Below are positions 43,999 through 54,421 of a stretch of 64,000 bases of DNA, in pieces. Under the pieces are notes generated by a model. The model was not told the DNA's origin. It ran no database searches and saw nothing but the letters and a program-made list of their open reading frames with translations. The number at the start of each line of letters is the position of its first letter. The first letter of the stretch is position 1. The position numbers and the translations under genes are program-made. The stretch is from RUG572 sp051884915 (GTDB lineage Bacteria; Verrucomicrobiota; Kiritimatiellia; RFP12; UBA1067), in the NCBI GenBank assembly GCA_051884915.1, contig JBJEWF010000080.1, forward strand, positions 54,103 through 118,102, in the 5' to 3' direction.

Positions 43999-46611
43999 TC
44001 AGAAGACGAGGACATGGGGTTCGGAGACTTCAAACACGACCTTCTCCCCCTCGACGCCGAAATAGCCGCCGTAGCCGAAGCTGATTCTGACGACGTCTTC
44101 GGCCTTCAGGCTCGCCGTCCCCTCCGATCCCCGCCCATGCCGGGCGAAGGCGCCGAACGCGCAGAAGACCTCGGCCTCGCCCTTCGCCGAAAGCGAGATG
44201 TCGCCCCGCGCATACCAGTTCGTCCCGTCCTTCGTCCGCAGGAAAATCCCGCAGACGGCGTGGCCGCCCGTCGTCTCCGGCACGCGCACCTTGAAGCCGA
44301 CGCCCGCCGGCGCGCCCGCGCGCAGCGGCGGAGCGTCGTAGCCGTAGGCCAGAAAGGCGAAGGTGTCCACGCCGCCCCGGGTCAGCCGCGTGTCGACGCG
44401 CTGCCAGCCGTCGGGCCGGGCGGCATTCGTGCCGGCCACGAACGCGCCGCGCTCAAGCGCAATCGACGCCGGCCGTCCGGCCAGGGCCGCCAGATGCGGA
44501 TTGAACGCCACCGCGCCCGCCGGCGCAAGCCCCTCGACGCGCGTCTCCGTCGTCAGGACGACGCCGCCCCAGGCGGGCAGGTCCAGCGGAATCTCGCCCG
44601 CGGCGGACGAGGCGAGTCCCACGCGCGGATTCCAGATCGCCACCCGGGGGTCGCCCGCCAGGCGAACCGCGCCGCTCCAGTCCGCGCCCGAGTCGTTCAG
44701 GACGAAGAAGACGTCGCCGTGCGCGGTCCGGCGATGGGCCGTGCGGAGGATGTCCGGCTCGCCGCGCGACAGCGCCAGCGGCGCCGGACACGCGGTCTTC
44801 AGGAAGTCGGCCAGCAGGGCGCTCTGGCTCTGCGGCAGCATCGCCCATGTCTGCGCCAGCCGGCCGATTTCCGGATCCGGAAACGCCTGCGTCGAATTGA
44901 CGGGGCGCTCGCCCAGCGCGACGACCAGACCGCCCGCCTGCCGGAATTCCGACAGCTTCCGCGCCGCGGCCAGCGGCAGCGTCGAGACGCCGGGCAGAAT
45001 GACGGCGCGCCAGGCCAGGGGGCCGCACACGAGCCGCCCCTCCGCCACGACAGAGCCGGCAATCGACTCCGCGTCCGCGAACATGAACGACCGGTTCCCG
45101 CGGAAGAGCGCGCTGCCGGCCGCCTGCACCAAATCGGCCGTCTGCCTGGCACGGCTCCCGCCGCCCCAGCGGAGAGCCGGTTCGAACCCGACCTGCAGCG
45201 AATCCGCCGGATAGAGGATGGCGATTTCCGCCGCCGAACGGCCCTCGGCCATCAGCGTGACCGTCCGCCCGATTTCCTCGTTGATGCGGCGGATCTGCCC
45301 GGGCCGGAACGCATCCCAGCGGTAGTAGCTGGTGAAGGTGTTGACGCCGCCCCAGATCTGCCGGTTGAGCGCGCCGACGATCTCGCGTTCGCCGACCTGG
45401 TAGACGGGACGGGTGTCGCCGGCGGCGCGGTAGCGCTCGCAGTGGTCGCTCGCCTCGCTCATCACGCGGCGCGAACCGTTCAGCTCGCCCGCGCTTCCCG
45501 CCAGCAGGGGCGTCAGCCAGCCCACCCGGTGCGGAATGCTCGTGAGGACGTCGCACCCGGGCGCGGAGAACTGGCGCAGGGTCCTGAAGAAGTCGCCATA
45601 GAGGCAGACGTGGCCGACCAGACTCTCTTCGGCCAGCAGGTGTCCGCCCGACAGGATGCCGTTCGCGTCCGCCCACCGCCGCAGCTGGCCCGCAAAATTC
45701 TCCGAGACCCGCGCGCCGACCATCGACCAGTACCGGTGCCGCGTCGCCGCCACCTCGCCCGCCGCCGCGCCGGCGACGAGTTCCGGCACGTCGTCGGCAA
45801 GCGGATGCCCGCTGGCCGCCCGGTAGGCCGAAAGCAGCTCGTCGCTCACCGGCAGGCAGAAATAGGGCTTATCCTTCATCCAGCACGTCATCAGCGACGG
45901 CTCGTCCGTGAAGGTCGACGTCACGTGCTTCAGGGACGGTCCCAGCCGCCGCCGGTAGGCCTCGTGCGTCAATTCGATGAACCGGGCCGTCGGTTCGGGC
46001 ATCAGCAGATTGGGATACCGGTACTTGAAGGCGGACACCGAAACCGAAATATGCGTGCCGTCGAGGATGTATTCGTCCGTCACCACGTAGACCGTTTCGG
46101 CCTTTCCGCCGCCGGCGGGGCGGCGAAGCGTCGCCACCGGCCGGCCCGGCGGCGACGGCGGAAGCGCCGGACTTCCCGCCGGCACGTTGGTCACGGCGAC
46201 CAGATAGGCCCGCGCCGCCCATTCGGGATGCCCGTCCAGCGTCTTGCCGCCCGCCGTGCCGCTGGGATAGCCCTTCTCGTCGTAGAGCCACTGGCTCATG
46301 CCGAGCGCGTGCGCCCGGTCGACGACGTACCCGTAGGTCCGCCAGTTCGCGTCCGAATCGAGATAGTCCGTGAAATCCACGTTGCTCGCCATGCCGCCGA
46401 ATCCGCAGTCCTTCAGCCGGGCGAGTTCGGCGTCGGCCCGGGCGCGGTCGTTCGGCCGCCCGTGGCGGAGCGGGAGGATCCGGGCCGAGGCCGGCGGGTT
46501 CGCGAAGCGGATCTCGCGCGGGGCGTCTTCGGGCGCCCAGGGCGTCTCCCCGGACCCCGCGACCGACACGGCGGCGCACATCAGAACGGAAACGAGCCGG
46601 ACACGGACCAT
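43999..46611 (-). CDS. Exported GH106-like glycosidase
   Basis: 870 residues with a signal peptide (MVRVRLVSVLMCAAVSVAGSG). The first 150 residues read PLRHGRPNDRARADAELARLKDCGFGGMASN then MSQWLYDEKGYPSGTAGG, a pattern shared with large GH106-type alpha-L-rhamnosidases. Later segments VTSTFTDEPSLM, GGHLLAEESLVGHVCLYGDF and SEASDHCERYR fit the acidic loops of that barrel. The C-terminus looks like a beta-sandwich. Family placement is by motif only; a relative of GH2-like rhamnogalacturonan enzymes is the alternative. Weak Shine-Dalgarno GGGGGTG. Confidence 0.65.
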   Translation of the reverse strand: MVRVRLVSVLMCAAVSVAGSGETPWAPEDAPREIRFANPPASARILPLRHGRPNDRARADAELARLKDCGFGGMASNVDFTDYLDSDANWRTYGYVVDRAHALGMSQWLYDEKGYPSGTAGGKTLDGHPEWAARAYLVAVTNVPAGSPALPPSPPGRPVATLRRPAGGGKAETVYVVTDEYILDGTHISVSVSAFKYRYPNLLMPEPTARFIELTHEAYRRRLGPSLKHVTSTFTDEPSLMTCWMKDKPYFCLPVSDELLSAYRAASGHPLADDVPELVAGAAAGEVAATRHRYWSMVGARVSENFAGQLRRWADANGILSGGHLLAEESLVGHVCLYGDFFRTLRQFSAPGCDVLTSIPHRVGWLTPLLAGSAGELNGSRRVMSEASDHCERYRAAGDTRPVYQVGEREIVGALNRQIWGGVNTFTSYYRWDAFRPGQIRRINEEIGRTVTLMAEGRSAAEIAILYPADSLQVGFEPALRWGGGSRARQTADLVQAAGSALFRGNRSFMFADAESIAGSVVAEGRLVCGPLAWRAVILPGVSTLPLAAARKLSEFRQAGGLVVALGERPVNSTQAFPDPEIGRLAQTWAMLPQSQSALLADFLKTACPAPLALSRGEPDILRTAHRRTAHGDVFFVLNDSGADWSGAVRLAGDPRVAIWNPRVGLASSAAGEIPLDLPAWGGVVLTTETRVEGLAPAGAVAFNPHLAALAGRPASIALERGAFVAGTNAARPDGWQRVDTRLTRGGVDTFAFLAYGYDAPPLRAGAPAGVGFKVRVPETTGGHAVCGIFLRTKDGTNWYARGDISLSAKGEAEVFCAFGAFARHGRGSEGTASLKAEDVVRISFGYGGYFGVEGEKVVFEVSEPHVLVF

Positions 46612-46629
46612 GATCGCACCCCCTTCGGC

Positions 46630-47613
46630 CTAGCGGCCCGCCTCGGCAGTCGCCTGCGCCATGACTTCGGCGATCTTCACCGCCGCGCCGCCGCGGGCCT
46701 TCGACTGGGTGGCGGCTTCGAGAAACGCGTAGATTTCCAGCGTCTCTTCGGGCGGGACCGGCACGACGCCCGTCCTGAAGAAGTTCAGGATCTCGACGAG
46801 AAGCGGCTTGTAGCCTTCGTAGGTCCCCATGTCGACCACGCCGTAGTCCTCGGAAAAGATCGTTCCGCCGTAGCCGCAGCCCTTCCGCCGGTAGTTGAGC
46901 GCGCGCACGACGCCCAGGCGGCCGTCCGCCCAGGTGCCGACCATCACGTCCTCGGTCGCCGTCCCCGTGCAGCGGACTTCGACGCAGCCCCTGCCCATGA
47001 TCGTGAACAGCGGCTCCGCGCCGTGGATGGCGTACCAGAAGAACTCGCTCTGCGTCGGCTCGAACTGCTCGGGCGTCCAGCAGTTGGCGCCGCGAATCGG
47101 CCCCAGTTCGCCCCGGCGGGCCTTCTGCGCGTTCTTCACGTAGCGGAGCGAGGAGGAGCAGAACCACTTGGCGCCCATCTTCTTCGCGACGTCGACCAGT
47201 TTCACCGCATCCGCGAGCGTGGCCGTGACGGGCTTGTCGATGAAGACGGGCTTCCCGCTCCTGAACACCTCGGTCGCCTGCGCCAGATGCGGACGGCCGT
47301 CGCAGGTCTCCAGCAGCACCACGTCGACCGCCGCCAGCAACTCCGCGATCGTCGGCTTCATCTCCACGCCCATTTCCTCCAGCCGGGCGATGTGCCGGGG
47401 ATAGCGGTTGGTCGAGCTGAAGATGTCGGGCGAACCCCATTTGTGGGCGGCCGTCACGCGGAAACCCGCGCAGTCGGGATCGTTCCCGACGTTCAGCATC
47501 TCCGTGAACGCGACCGCGTGCGACGTGTCGCATCCGATGACGCCCACCTTCGTTTCGGCTCCGGCCAGGCCGGCAGCCAGCCCCGCCGCCAGCAGCATCC
47601 AGTTCTTCTTCAT
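46630..47613 (-). CDS. Sec-exported Gfo/Idh/MocA family oxidoreductase
   Basis: 327 residues. A Sec-type signal (MKKNWMLLAAGLAAGLAGA) leads directly into a Rossmann start KVGVIGCDTSHAVAFTEML. Further motifs are VVLLETCDGRPHLAQA, VFIDKPVTA (DKP instead of EKP) and FFWYAIHGAEPLFTIMG, where the second-domain histidine sits. Unlike the neighbouring oxidoreductase it has no twin-arginine motif, so it would have to acquire its nucleotide after Sec export or use a tightly bound product. The Shine-Dalgarno GAGGAGG overlaps the upstream stop codon, implying coupling. Confidence 0.8.
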   Translation of the reverse strand: MKKNWMLLAAGLAAGLAGAETKVGVIGCDTSHAVAFTEMLNVGNDPDCAGFRVTAAHKWGSPDIFSSTNRYPRHIARLEEMGVEMKPTIAELLAAVDVVLLETCDGRPHLAQATEVFRSGKPVFIDKPVTATLADAVKLVDVAKKMGAKWFCSSSLRYVKNAQKARRGELGPIRGANCWTPEQFEPTQSEFFWYAIHGAEPLFTIMGRGCVEVRCTGTATEDVMVGTWADGRLGVVRALNYRRKGCGYGGTIFSEDYGVVDMGTYEGYKPLLVEILNFFRTGVVPVPPEETLEIYAFLEAATQSKARGGAAVKIAEVMAQATAEAGR

Positions 47614-47622
47614 TGCGCCTCC

Positions 47623-48996
47623 TCAGACGTTCTCGTACATCTTCTCGTAGCGCGGCATCGCCTCCAGGATGCCGCCCGATTTCGCATAGTAGTCGGCGTC
47701 GCAGGCGAAGACGCCCCTTTCGGTCCGCGTCCAGCGCGCGTCCGCGTAGGGCAGATCCCGGCGCATCGTCTCCCAGTTGCGGAAATTCTGGTGGCCGTTC
47801 GTCTCGACCAGGCCCAAATCGCCAATGCCGGGAAACGCCGGCAGCCGGGCGGCCACCGCCTTGTTCCATTCGACCAGGGCGGGGCAGACCGTCAGGTCGG
47901 CGCAGAAGCACGGGATCCGGCGCGCGCAGGCCGCCTGGGCGATCTTCATGCTCATCGACATGGTCTTCGCAATCGGCTTGAGCGCCATCGCCCCGTAGCC
48001 CATCTGGATGCGCGCCAGCGCGTCGGCGACCGTGTGCGCCGACTCGTCCGCCGCCAGCCGGAGCGGGATGTCGCTGACGTCGATCTCCGCGTGTTCGTCG
48101 AACGGCTCCTCGATAAGCGCCACCTGGTCGTAGGCGCCGATCTTCCCGAGATGGTCGATGAACCGCAGCAGCGTGTCCTTCTTCTCGTAGCGTCCGTTCG
48201 CGTCGAAGTAGTACGGCAGTCTGCCCGTCTTCGTGTACGGCGTCGTCACGCCCTTCAGCGCCTCGTGGATCTGGGAGACGCGCGCCATGTCCCTGGCCAG
48301 CATCTCCTCCTGCGTGCCCGGCTGGCCGATCTTGATCTTCATGAAGAAGTAGCCCGCGTCGGCGGCGGCGCGGATCTCCTCGACCGGCACCTTGTAGGAG
48401 AACAGGGGAATCGCGGCGCACGCCGCATGATGGCAGGAGAGCGCGGGACGGTAGGCGTCGGGGATCATCTCGTCGAACCCCGTCAGGCCGTTCTCGCGCG
48501 CGAAAAGGACCCAGGCGGCGTTGTCGACGGCCACCAGGGCGTTGAGGGCGAAGGTGGCGCGGAGGTCCGGATTGTCGGCGACCTTCTTCCCGTACTCCCA
48601 GACCCGGGGCCACAGCGCGTCGTTCAGCTCGACGGGCGAGGTGAACGTCATGCCCTTCGCCAGGTTCAGCGCGTGCTGCGTCAGGGCGAACATGATGGCG
48701 TTCCCGCCCGCCTCCGCGTTCGCGGCGAACACCGACGCGTCGCTCCACAGGCAGCTCTGCGTCCCGAGGCCGATGCCACGCGCGCCCGAGGCCGCGCGCA
48801 GACAGGCGGAGACGATCCACTCCTCCGTGAGGTAGCCGCCCTTGAAGCCGAACGGGCGCACCATCGGCTCGCGCTCGAAGCCGCAGCTCGTCGCCGCGAT
48901 CGTGATCTTCTTGAGCGGCCGCCCGGACGCGGCGGCGGCGCCGCCGCCGGCGAGCAGGGCGGCGCCGCCCGCCTTCAGGAACTCCCGCCTGTTCAT
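47623..48996 (-). CDS. Tat-exported enolase-superfamily enzyme
   Basis: 457 residues. A twin-arginine signal (MNRREFLKAGGAALLAGG) precedes an enolase-superfamily fold. The active-site set is present: KxK at FMKIKIG (Lys220, Lys222), metal ligands Asp265 (YYFDANGRY), Glu296 or Glu297 (LIEEPFDE) and Asp317/Glu318 (LAADESAH), and Lys340 in ALKPIAKT. Members of the mandelate racemase / muconate lactonising group racemise or dehydrate sugar acids or cyclise lactones. The family is usually cytoplasmic, so a Tat signal is notable. Substrate unknown; a sugar acid is likely from context. Confidence 0.83.
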   Translation of the reverse strand: MNRREFLKAGGAALLAGGGAAAASGRPLKKITIAATSCGFEREPMVRPFGFKGGYLTEEWIVSACLRAASGARGIGLGTQSCLWSDASVFAANAEAGGNAIMFALTQHALNLAKGMTFTSPVELNDALWPRVWEYGKKVADNPDLRATFALNALVAVDNAAWVLFARENGLTGFDEMIPDAYRPALSCHHAACAAIPLFSYKVPVEEIRAAADAGYFFMKIKIGQPGTQEEMLARDMARVSQIHEALKGVTTPYTKTGRLPYYFDANGRYEKKDTLLRFIDHLGKIGAYDQVALIEEPFDEHAEIDVSDIPLRLAADESAHTVADALARIQMGYGAMALKPIAKTMSMSMKIAQAACARRIPCFCADLTVCPALVEWNKAVAARLPAFPGIGDLGLVETNGHQNFRNWETMRRDLPYADARWTRTERGVFACDADYYAKSGGILEAMPRYEKMYENV

Positions 48997-49009
48997 CGCG
49001 CCCTCCCCC

Positions 49010-49960
49010 TCATGCGAAGACGTTCCTGAACGCGTCCAGTTCCGCCTTCACGGACTTCAGCAGATCGCTCTTGCCGAAGTCGTACTCGAAGTGGACGACG
49101 TAGGGCGCCTTGACCCCGTTCAGATCCAGCAGCCGGCGGACCTCCCGCCACGGCACCACGCCCGCGCCGGCCGCGCACATGGCCTTCTCGACCTGCCCCG
49201 GCTCCTTCTTCGACAGCACGTAGCGGAAGTCCTTCAGGCACACGGCGCCAATGCGGTCGGCCACGAGTTCCAGCCCGTGGCTCCAGGAGCGTCCCGTCTC
49301 GAAGAGCGCGTGCATCGGATCGTATTCGAGCCCGACATGCCGCGGGTCCAGATCGCGGATCATCTCGTGGACGTCCCAGACGAGTCCGCCGAAGACGCTC
49401 GGCCCCCACGAGCTGTGGTTCTGGTAGACGGCCTTGAGTCCGGTCTTCTCGCCCGCCTTGGCCAGGGAGGCGAACCCGGCCCTGATCCGCGCCAGCGACT
49501 CCCTGAAGGATTCCGTCTTCGCGTCGTAGAAGTAGTAGCCGGGACGGTACTGCGCGATTCCGCAATCCGCCGCGATCTTGAGCAGATCCAGATTCTCGGG
49601 CCGCAGGCCGTCGGTGATGGACGTCACCATCATCGTCGACTTCAGCCCCTGCCGGCGCGCCGCCGCCACGGCCTTCGGCAGATCCGTCTTCGCGCGTTCC
49701 GGAACGACGTGCCCCTTCGGGCGGACCGTCCATTCGATGCCGTCGAAACCGGCTTTCGCCATCAGCTCCGCCAGCGCCTCGCAGTCCTTGCAGACGGGCG
49801 GCTGGAACATCTTCGAGAACACGTGGAACTCGGGGCCCTTCGTCGCGGCGCCGGACAGCGTCCCGAACGGGTCGGCGTTCCGGGCCGCCGGCGTCTCCGC
49901 CGTCCGGCAGCCCGCCAGCGCCAGCGCGCCGCCGGCCAGCAGAAAGTCTCTTCTTCGCAT
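49010..49960 (-). CDS. Tat-exported sugar phosphate isomerase/epimerase-like TIM-barrel protein
   Basis: 316 residues. MRRRDFLLAGGALALAGC is a twin-arginine signal ending in a lipobox cysteine. The barrel belongs to the AP-endonuclease-2/xylose-isomerase-like family: GFDGIEWTVRP (metal Glu), LKAVYQNHSSWG (His), VGLEYDPMHALFE (Asp, His), VCLKDFRY and PYVVHFEYDFG. In known gene pairs with Gfo/Idh/MocA oxidoreductases, such barrels act on 3-keto sugars by elimination or epimerisation; that role here is inference. Separated by 13 bases from each neighbour. Confidence 0.8.
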   Translation of the reverse strand: MRRRDFLLAGGALALAGCRTAETPAARNADPFGTLSGAATKGPEFHVFSKMFQPPVCKDCEALAELMAKAGFDGIEWTVRPKGHVVPERAKTDLPKAVAAARRQGLKSTMMVTSITDGLRPENLDLLKIAADCGIAQYRPGYYFYDAKTESFRESLARIRAGFASLAKAGEKTGLKAVYQNHSSWGPSVFGGLVWDVHEMIRDLDPRHVGLEYDPMHALFETGRSWSHGLELVADRIGAVCLKDFRYVLSKKEPGQVEKAMCAAGAGVVPWREVRRLLDLNGVKAPYVVHFEYDFGKSDLLKSVKAELDAFRNVFA

Positions 49961-49973
49961 CGCCGTCCCCTCC

Positions 49974-51395
49974 TCAGCCCAGTTTGAAGCCCGCGCGGTA
50001 GTCGTAGTGCAGCAGCCCGTTCGCCTCCGGGCAGTTCGTGAAGCGCTCCGCGGCCGGATCCCATTCCAGGCGCCGCCCCAGCCGGAGCGCGATGTTCGCC
50101 AGATGGGCGAACGACGTCGAGCGATGGCCCTCCTCCAGCGAGCAGAGGCAGGCGCCGCGGTCTTTCACGCGATCGAGGAAGTCGCGGATCACGTTGTTCG
50201 TGCAGCTCGCCGCCGAGCCGTCGTCGAGCAGCGCCTCCTTGTGCTCGTACGTCTTCCCGGCGAACTTCGCCGCGCCGCCGTTGTTGAATTCGCGCCACTT
50301 GACCGGATGGATCTCCCAGCCGCTCTGGCTCGCGTAGACGGCCGCGTCGCCGCTCGACAGTTCCAGTTCGCGCCGGAAGACCGGCCGCGAGAAGCCGCCC
50401 TCGAACACGCAGAACTCCATGATCTTGCCGGACGCGAACTCGTAGGTGCAGATCATCGTGTCGGGGATCTCGCTGTCGGAGTCCGGCGTGAAATACTTCG
50501 CGCCCACCGCCGAGACCGCCGTCGGCGCCGTCTCGCCCATCATCCAGCGCATCGCGTCGAGATAGTGCACGCCCCAGTTGCCGACCTGGCTGGAGAAGTC
50601 CGGATGCCAGCGGAAGAAATAGGGGGCCGTCGTGTACTTGTACGGCCGCCACGCGCGCGGACCCAGCCAGGCGTCCCAGTCGAACCCCTTCGGCGGGTCG
50701 CACGGCGCGCATTTCCCGAGTCCGTTCGGAAAGATGTTCGAGGCGCGCGCGGCGCGCCCCACGCGGAAGGTCCCGTAGGCGCCGGAATCGATTTCCCGCT
50801 TGAGCATCTGGTACGGGACGCAGCCGCGGCGGTTGAGCCCCGTGCAGCAGACCTGCCGGTGCGCCTTTTCGACCTCGACCATGCGGCGGCCTTCGCGGAT
50901 CGTCGCCGTCAGCGGCTTTTCGCAGTAGACGTCCTTGCCCGCGCAGATCGCGTCGATGGTCATGATGGCGTGCCAGTGGTCCGGCGTCGCGATGCAGACG
51001 GCGTCGACCTGCCCGTCCTCCAGCAGCCGGCGGTAGTCGGCGTACAGCCGGCACGCGCCCGCCGCCACCCGCTCGCGGATCGTCCGCTCGTGCGGATGGG
51101 GCGTTCCGTCCTTCCGCGCGAGAACCGGCAGCCGCCCCTTCAAGCCCCAGTCCAGGAACTTCGGGTCGAAGTCCCGCTCGCTGCGCCGCAAATAGGGATC
51201 GTAGACGTCGCAAAGGGCCGTCACCTCGACGTCGGGGAAGTTCATGAAGAGGTGCAGCAGCTGCGTCCCGCGGTTGCCCACGCCGATGAAACCCATCCGG
51301 ATCTTCTGCGAACCCGCGGCGCCTTTGAGGATGCTCGGCACCGCGACCGCGGCGCCGGCGACGCCGCCCGCCTTCAGGAACTCGCGTCTCTGCAT
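49974..51395 (-). CDS. Tat-exported Gfo/Idh/MocA family oxidoreductase
   Basis: 473 residues. The signal MQRREFLKAGGVAGAAVAV is nearly the same as that of the enolase-family neighbour. Rossmann motif RMGFIGVGNRGTQLL, ATPDHWHAIM, a classical EKP (VYCEKPLTAT) and VGNWGVHYLDAMRWMMG make this the best-preserved oxidoreductase of the four in the window. Predicted periplasmic NAD(P)-containing enzyme that oxidises a sugar or glycoside. First gene of the six-gene exported block; strong AAAGGAG. No promoter motif is visible in the 76-base GC-rich gap after tyrS. Confidence 0.87.
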   Translation of the reverse strand: MQRREFLKAGGVAGAAVAVPSILKGAAGSQKIRMGFIGVGNRGTQLLHLFMNFPDVEVTALCDVYDPYLRRSERDFDPKFLDWGLKGRLPVLARKDGTPHPHERTIRERVAAGACRLYADYRRLLEDGQVDAVCIATPDHWHAIMTIDAICAGKDVYCEKPLTATIREGRRMVEVEKAHRQVCCTGLNRRGCVPYQMLKREIDSGAYGTFRVGRAARASNIFPNGLGKCAPCDPPKGFDWDAWLGPRAWRPYKYTTAPYFFRWHPDFSSQVGNWGVHYLDAMRWMMGETAPTAVSAVGAKYFTPDSDSEIPDTMICTYEFASGKIMEFCVFEGGFSRPVFRRELELSSGDAAVYASQSGWEIHPVKWREFNNGGAAKFAGKTYEHKEALLDDGSAASCTNNVIRDFLDRVKDRGACLCSLEEGHRSTSFAHLANIALRLGRRLEWDPAAERFTNCPEANGLLHYDYRAGFKLG

Positions 51396-51471
51396 GTCGG
51401 ATCTCCTTTCCAGGCCGGCGCGGACCGCCGGACGGCGGCCGGACCGGACAAACGGCGAACGCCCGTCCGGG

Positions 51472-52734
51472 TCACCTGACCTTGACGAGAAAATAGTTCT
51501 TCCTGCCGCTGCGCAGCACCGCCACGCGGCCGTCGACCAGGTCGGACGCGCCGAATTCGCGCGCCACGTCCGCCTTGGCGTTGTTCAGCGACAGCCCGCC
51601 CTGCTGGGCCATGCGGCGGGCCTCGCCGTTGGACTTGAACATGCCCGCGGCGGCCGCCACCATGAACACCGGCCGGCCGACGACGTCGGCCTTCGGCAGT
51701 TCGGCGCTCCTGACGTCCTTGAAGATCTTCTCCAGCTCCTCCGCGCTCTTGCCCTCGATCGTCCCCCCGAACAGCGTCTGCGTGGCGCCCTGCGCTAGGC
51801 GGAGGCCGTCCTCGCCGTGGACCAGGCGCGTCAGCTCTTCGGCCAGCGCCCGCTGCGGGATGCGCGCTTCCGGATGCGCCTTCATCTGCGCTTCGAGTTC
51901 CGCGATTTCGGCCAGCGGCCGCAGCGAGAAGACCTTCAGGTAGCGGATCACGTCGGCGTCGTCCGAACGCAGGAAGAACTGGTACCAGTCGTAGACCGGG
52001 GTCTTTTCCGCGCTCATGAACATGGCGTTGCCCTCGCTCTTGCCGAACTTCCTGCCGCTGCCGTCGAGCAGCAGGGGGAAGGTGAGGCCGAACACCGTCC
52101 GGCCGCGCATCTTGTGGACGAGGTCCGTGCCGGCCGTGATGTTGCCCCACTGGTCGGCGCCGCCCACTTCCATCGTGCAGCCGTACGTGTCGTGGAGATG
52201 GAGGAAGTCGTTGCCCTGGAGGATCTGGTAGCTGAACTCCGTGAACGTCAGCGCGCCCTCGCTGGCCTCCAGGCGCTTCTTCACGCTCTCCTTCGCGAGC
52301 ATCTGCGGCACCCGGAAGTTGATGGCGACGTCGCGCAGAAAGGCGATGGCGCTCAGGCCCGAATACCAGTCGTAGTTGTCGACGAGCCGCGCCGCGTTGG
52401 GCCCGTCGAAATCCAGCACGCGCCCGAGGTTCTCGCGGATGCCCTTCTTGTTCTCCGCCACCTGCTCCAGCGTCAGCATGTTGCGCTCGGCGCTCTTGCC
52501 GGACGGATCGCCGATCAGCCCCGTCGCGCCGCCCACGAGCGCAATCACCCGGTGCCCGTGCAGCTGCAGGCGCCTGAGCATGATGATCGAAACCAGATTG
52601 CCCGCCTGCAGCGAACTGGCCGAGGGGTCGAATCCGCAGTAGATCGTCTGCGGCGTCTCCAGCATCCGGCCGATTTCCGGGTCGCTCACGGCCTGCACCA
52701 GGCCGCGGGCCTGCAACTCTTCAAACAACGTCAT
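51472..52734 (-). CDS. tyrS: Tyrosyl-tRNA synthetase
   Basis: 420 residues. Charges tRNA-Tyr. The Rossmann catalytic core starts IYCGFDPSASSLQAGN, where the class I HIGH motif is QAGN (residues 43-46). VALVGGATGLIGDPSGKSAER-type sequence, YQILQGNDFLHL, GGADQWGN and the KMSKS-equivalent KFGKSEGN follow. A C-terminal S4 RNA-binding domain (MAAAAGMFKSNGEARRMAQQGGLSLN region) completes a normal-length enzyme. It lies 34 bases after ettA, with AAGGAGA before the ATG. Confidence 0.94.
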   Translation of the reverse strand: MTLFEELQARGLVQAVSDPEIGRMLETPQTIYCGFDPSASSLQAGNLVSIIMLRRLQLHGHRVIALVGGATGLIGDPSGKSAERNMLTLEQVAENKKGIRENLGRVLDFDGPNAARLVDNYDWYSGLSAIAFLRDVAINFRVPQMLAKESVKKRLEASEGALTFTEFSYQILQGNDFLHLHDTYGCTMEVGGADQWGNITAGTDLVHKMRGRTVFGLTFPLLLDGSGRKFGKSEGNAMFMSAEKTPVYDWYQFFLRSDDADVIRYLKVFSLRPLAEIAELEAQMKAHPEARIPQRALAEELTRLVHGEDGLRLAQGATQTLFGGTIEGKSAEELEKIFKDVRSAELPKADVVGRPVFMVAAAAGMFKSNGEARRMAQQGGLSLNNAKADVAREFGASDLVDGRVAVLRSGRKNYFLVKVR

Positions 52735-52768
52735 CTTCTCTTCTCCTTCCGGAATCCGCCCGGCGCGC

Positions 52769-54376
<1,608 letters not shown>

Positions 54377-54421
54377 GCTTCCCGAATCCTCGCTGTGAAT
54401 TGAATCTTGCTGTGAATTGCG

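Noticed and set aside
40699..49029. A 2776-codon open frame on the plus strand spanning the exported block
   Set aside because: It is a high-GC antisense shadow: very rich in Arg, Ala, Pro and His, no domain motifs, and it runs opposite to six well-supported genes with signal peptides and ribosome binding sites.
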